From positions 1-7,998 of the forward strand of contig JAQGNC010000544.1 of the NCBI GenBank assembly GCA_028292065.1: DNA of 7,998 nt, in the 5' to 3' direction. This document shows, in pieces, positions 6,253 to 7,998 of the stretch (positions within the stretch are counted from its first letter, which is position 1; each line of letters begins with the position of its first letter). Source of the DNA: Betaproteobacteria bacterium (GTDB lineage Bacteria; Pseudomonadota; Gammaproteobacteria; Burkholderiales; SG8-41). The notes under the pieces are model-generated. The model did no database searches. It saw only the letters and a list, made by a program, of their open reading frames with translations, and was not told the origin of the DNA. A program made the translations under genes and the position numbers.

Positions 6253-6299
6253 AATCGGGGACAACGCCCGATTACGGGTTAGCGAAATCGGGGCTGTCC
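6253..6299 (-). promoter_or_regulatory. Long imperfect hairpin with an alternative pairing upstream of the cupin gene
   Basis: In the - strand transcript, GGACAGC plus CCCGATT (6299-6286) can pair with AATCGGG, a bulged C, then GTTGTCC (6273-6259). That gives 14 pairs, one of them G-U, around a 12-base loop. The same AATCGGG (6273-6267) could instead pair with a second CCCGATT copy (6259-6253) that ends just before the cupin Shine-Dalgarno site. On the + strand the wobble becomes an A/C mismatch, so the fold favours the - strand RNA. It starts 23 bases after the alaS stop and has no T-tract. It may be an mRNA processing or stability element, a regulatory leader, or a dispersed palindrome. Confidence 0.4.
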
Positions 6300-6322
6300 G
6301 CAAGTGACGGATAAAACGGTTT

Positions 6323-7998
6323 TTAAAGCCGCTGTCCCACCCAGTCCTTGACCGACTCGAGCGCCGCCTGCAGCTTCGACGGATCGGTGCCGCCCGCCTG
6401 CGCCATGTCCGCGCGTCCGCCGCCTTTGCCGCCGACCTGCTGGGCAACGTGATTGACGAGCTCGCCGGCTTTGACGCGCCCGGTGAGGTCGGCGGTCACA
6501 CCGGCGATGAGCGACACCTTGCCGTCGCTCGACGCGCCGAGGACCACCGCGGCCGACTTCAGCTTGTCCTTGAGCTTGTCGACCGCCTCGCGCAGCCCTT
6601 TGGCGTCGGCCCCTTCGAGCGACGCCGCAAGCACCTTGATGCCTTTGACGTCGACCGCGCGGTCCGCGAGCTCGTCCCCCTGCGAGGACGCGAGCTTCGA
6701 CTTCATGCGCGAGAGCTCTTTCTCGAGGCTCCTCACGTTGTCCATGATCTGCGCGATCTTCTGCCCGATATCCTGGGGCGAGGTCCGCAGCGCCGAAGCC
6801 GCTTCGGCGAGCTTCGCTTCCTGCGCCTGCACCCATTCGAGCGCGCCGGGACCCGTCATCGCTTCGATCCGCCGCACACCCGCGGCGATACCGGTCTCGC
6901 CGACGATCTTGAAGAAACCGATGTCGCCGGTGCGCTTGACGTGCGTGCCGCCGCACAGCTCGGTCGAGAATTCCCCCATGCCGATCACGCGCACTTCGTC
7001 GCCGTATTTCTCGCCGAAGAGCGCCATCGCGCCGGCCTTGATCGCCTCGTCGTGCTTCATGATGCGCGCCGAGACTTCATGGTTGTGGCGGATCTCGTCG
7101 TTGACGAGGATCTCGACCTGGCGCTTCTGCTCGTCGGTCAGCGGCTCGTTGTGCGAGAAGTCGAAGCGCGTGCGCTGGCCGTCGACCAGCGAGCCTTTCT
7201 GCTGCACGTGCGTGCCGAGCACTTTGCGCAGCGCCGAATGCATGAGGTGCGTCGCGGAGTGGTTCCACGCCGCGCGCGCGCGGGCCGCGGTGTCGACGTG
7301 AGCGCTGACGTGGTCGCCGACGCGCAGCCGCCCGGTCGCGAGGCGGCCTTTGTGGCCGTACACGGACGCCTGGATCTTCTGCGTATCGTCGACGGTGAAA
7401 GTGCCGCTCGAGCCCACCAGCTCGCCGCGATCGCCCACCTGCCCGCCCGACTCCGCATAGAACGGGGTGCGGTCGAGCACGACGATCGCGTCCTCGCCGT
7501 GGACGACTTCGTCGGTCTGCACGCCGCCCTTGTAGAGCGCGACCACTTTGGCGTCGATCGAAAGGTGCTCGTAGCCGTGGAATTCGGTGGCGTGGCCGCT
7601 GTAGTCCACCGCCTGCGTCATGGTGAAGCGCGATGCGGCGCGCGCGCGCTCGCGCTGGCGCTGCATCGCTTCCTCGAAGCCGGCGTAGTCGACGCGAACG
7701 CCGCGCTCGCGCGCGATGTCTGCGGTGAGGTCGACCGGAAAGCCGAAAGTGTCGTAGAGCTGGAAGACGGTCTCGCCGTCGAGCATCCGGTCTTCGCGGT
7801 TGAGCGCGCCTTCGAGCACTTTCATGCCGTTCTCGAGGGTCTCGGCGAAGCGCTCCTCTTCCTGTTTGAGCACCTGCCCGACGCGGTCCTGAGCGCTCAC
7901 GAGCTCGGGGTAGGCGTCACCCATCGCCTGCGCCAGGTCGGGAACCAGCTTGTGGAAGAAAGGCTTGGTCTGGCCGAGCTTGTAACCGTGGCGGATCG
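6323..7998 (-). CDS. alaS: Alanyl-tRNA synthetase, C-terminal two-thirds (5' end cut by window edge)
   Basis: AlaRS charges tRNA-Ala in the cytoplasm and hydrolyses mischarged Ser- and Gly-tRNA-Ala. The - strand frame is open to the window edge (IRHGYKLGQ ... just upstream of the Met at 7924), so the visible 557 residues lack the N-terminal catalytic domain of roughly 310-320; the full protein should be near the usual 870-880. Visible are the LYDTFGFPVDLT segment, the beta-barrel TPFYAESGGQVGD, and the editing-site zinc motif HSATH with the following LMH (7264-7238). The second editing motif CGGTH is at 6955-6941, followed by TGDIGFF and GVRRIEA. A coiled-coil-like linker (around SLEKELSRMKSKLASS) leads to the C-Ala domain with its terminal VGGKGGGRADMAQAGGTD. 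All editing residues are present and no frameshift is seen. A cupin gene follows 83 bases downstream. The assignment is essentially certain. Confidence 0.98.
   Translation of the reverse strand, partial: IRHGYKLGQTKPFFHKLVPDLAQAMGDAYPELVSAQDRVGQVLKQEEERFAETLENGMKVLEGALNREDRMLDGETVFQLYDTFGFPVDLTADIARERGVRVDYAGFEEAMQRQRERARAASRFTMTQAVDYSGHATEFHGYEHLSIDAKVVALYKGGVQTDEVVHGEDAIVVLDRTPFYAESGGQVGDRGELVGSSGTFTVDDTQKIQASVYGHKGRLATGRLRVGDHVSAHVDTAARARAAWNHSATHLMHSALRKVLGTHVQQKGSLVDGQRTRFDFSHNEPLTDEQKRQVEILVNDEIRHNHEVSARIMKHDEAIKAGAMALFGEKYGDEVRVIGMGEFSTELCGGTHVKRTGDIGFFKIVGETGIAAGVRRIEAMTGPGALEWVQAQEAKLAEAASALRTSPQDIGQKIAQIMDNVRSLEKELSRMKSKLASSQGDELADRAVDVKGIKVLAASLEGADAKGLREAVDKLKDKLKSAAVVLGASSDGKVSLIAGVTADLTGRVKAGELVNHVAQQVGGKGGGRADMAQAGGTDPSKLQAALESVKDWVGQRL

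Noticed and set aside
6453..7301. 282-residue + strand frame opposite alaS
   Set aside because: It is a Ser/Ala/Thr-rich antisense shadow of the conserved alaS coding sequence with no domain I recognise.
7922..7924. ATG at 7924 (- strand) as the true start of alaS
   Set aside because: The AlaRS sequence IRHGYKLGQ and following conserved residues continue upstream in frame to the window edge.

Overview
The window is GC-rich, densely coding bacterial DNA and looks chromosomal. Alanyl-tRNA synthetase, an AlgC-type phosphomannomutase/phosphoglucomutase, a YheT-type hydrolase and a TcuA-type flavoprotein together suggest a betaproteobacterium, probably of the Burkholderiales or a relative. This is inferred from protein resemblance and composition only. 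I see no rRNA, tRNA, CRISPR array, insertion sequence, phage gene or transposase.

Left part (1-3289, + strand) is a set of catabolic-looking genes. It holds the C-terminal nine-tenths or so of a flavin-dependent, tricarballylate-dehydrogenase-like enzyme, then a class II aldolase/adducin-family protein with a strong ribosome binding site. Next comes a 208-base gap with a REP-like dispersed palindrome and a strong intrinsic terminator, then an amidohydrolase of the pyrone-dicarboxylate lactonase (LigI, COG3618) group. Oxidation, C-C bond cleavage or formation, and lactone hydrolysis could serve degradation of one organic acid or aromatic-derived acid. The substrate cannot be read from the sequence, and the terminator splits the group into two transcription units.

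Centre (3313-5697, + strand): a YheT-family alpha/beta hydrolase and the phosphohexomutase lie 6 bases apart and are probably co-transcribed. The mutase supplies mannose-1-P or glucose-1-P for surface polysaccharide and nucleotide sugars.

Right part (complete cupin 5757-6239 and partial alaS 6323-7998, both - strand): a small single-domain cupin protein lies directly downstream of alaS. The - strand genes converge on the + strand genes at 5698-5756, a short gap filled with three GC-rich stem-loops. The alaS-cupin gap holds a long imperfect hairpin with an alternative pairing next to the cupin ribosome binding site.

I found no convincing new multi-gene system. The points most worth a second look are the terminator that ends nine bases before the amidohydrolase start codon, the Asp-to-Asn change at that enzyme's usual catalytic position, the REP-like repeat, and the hairpin between alaS and the cupin gene.
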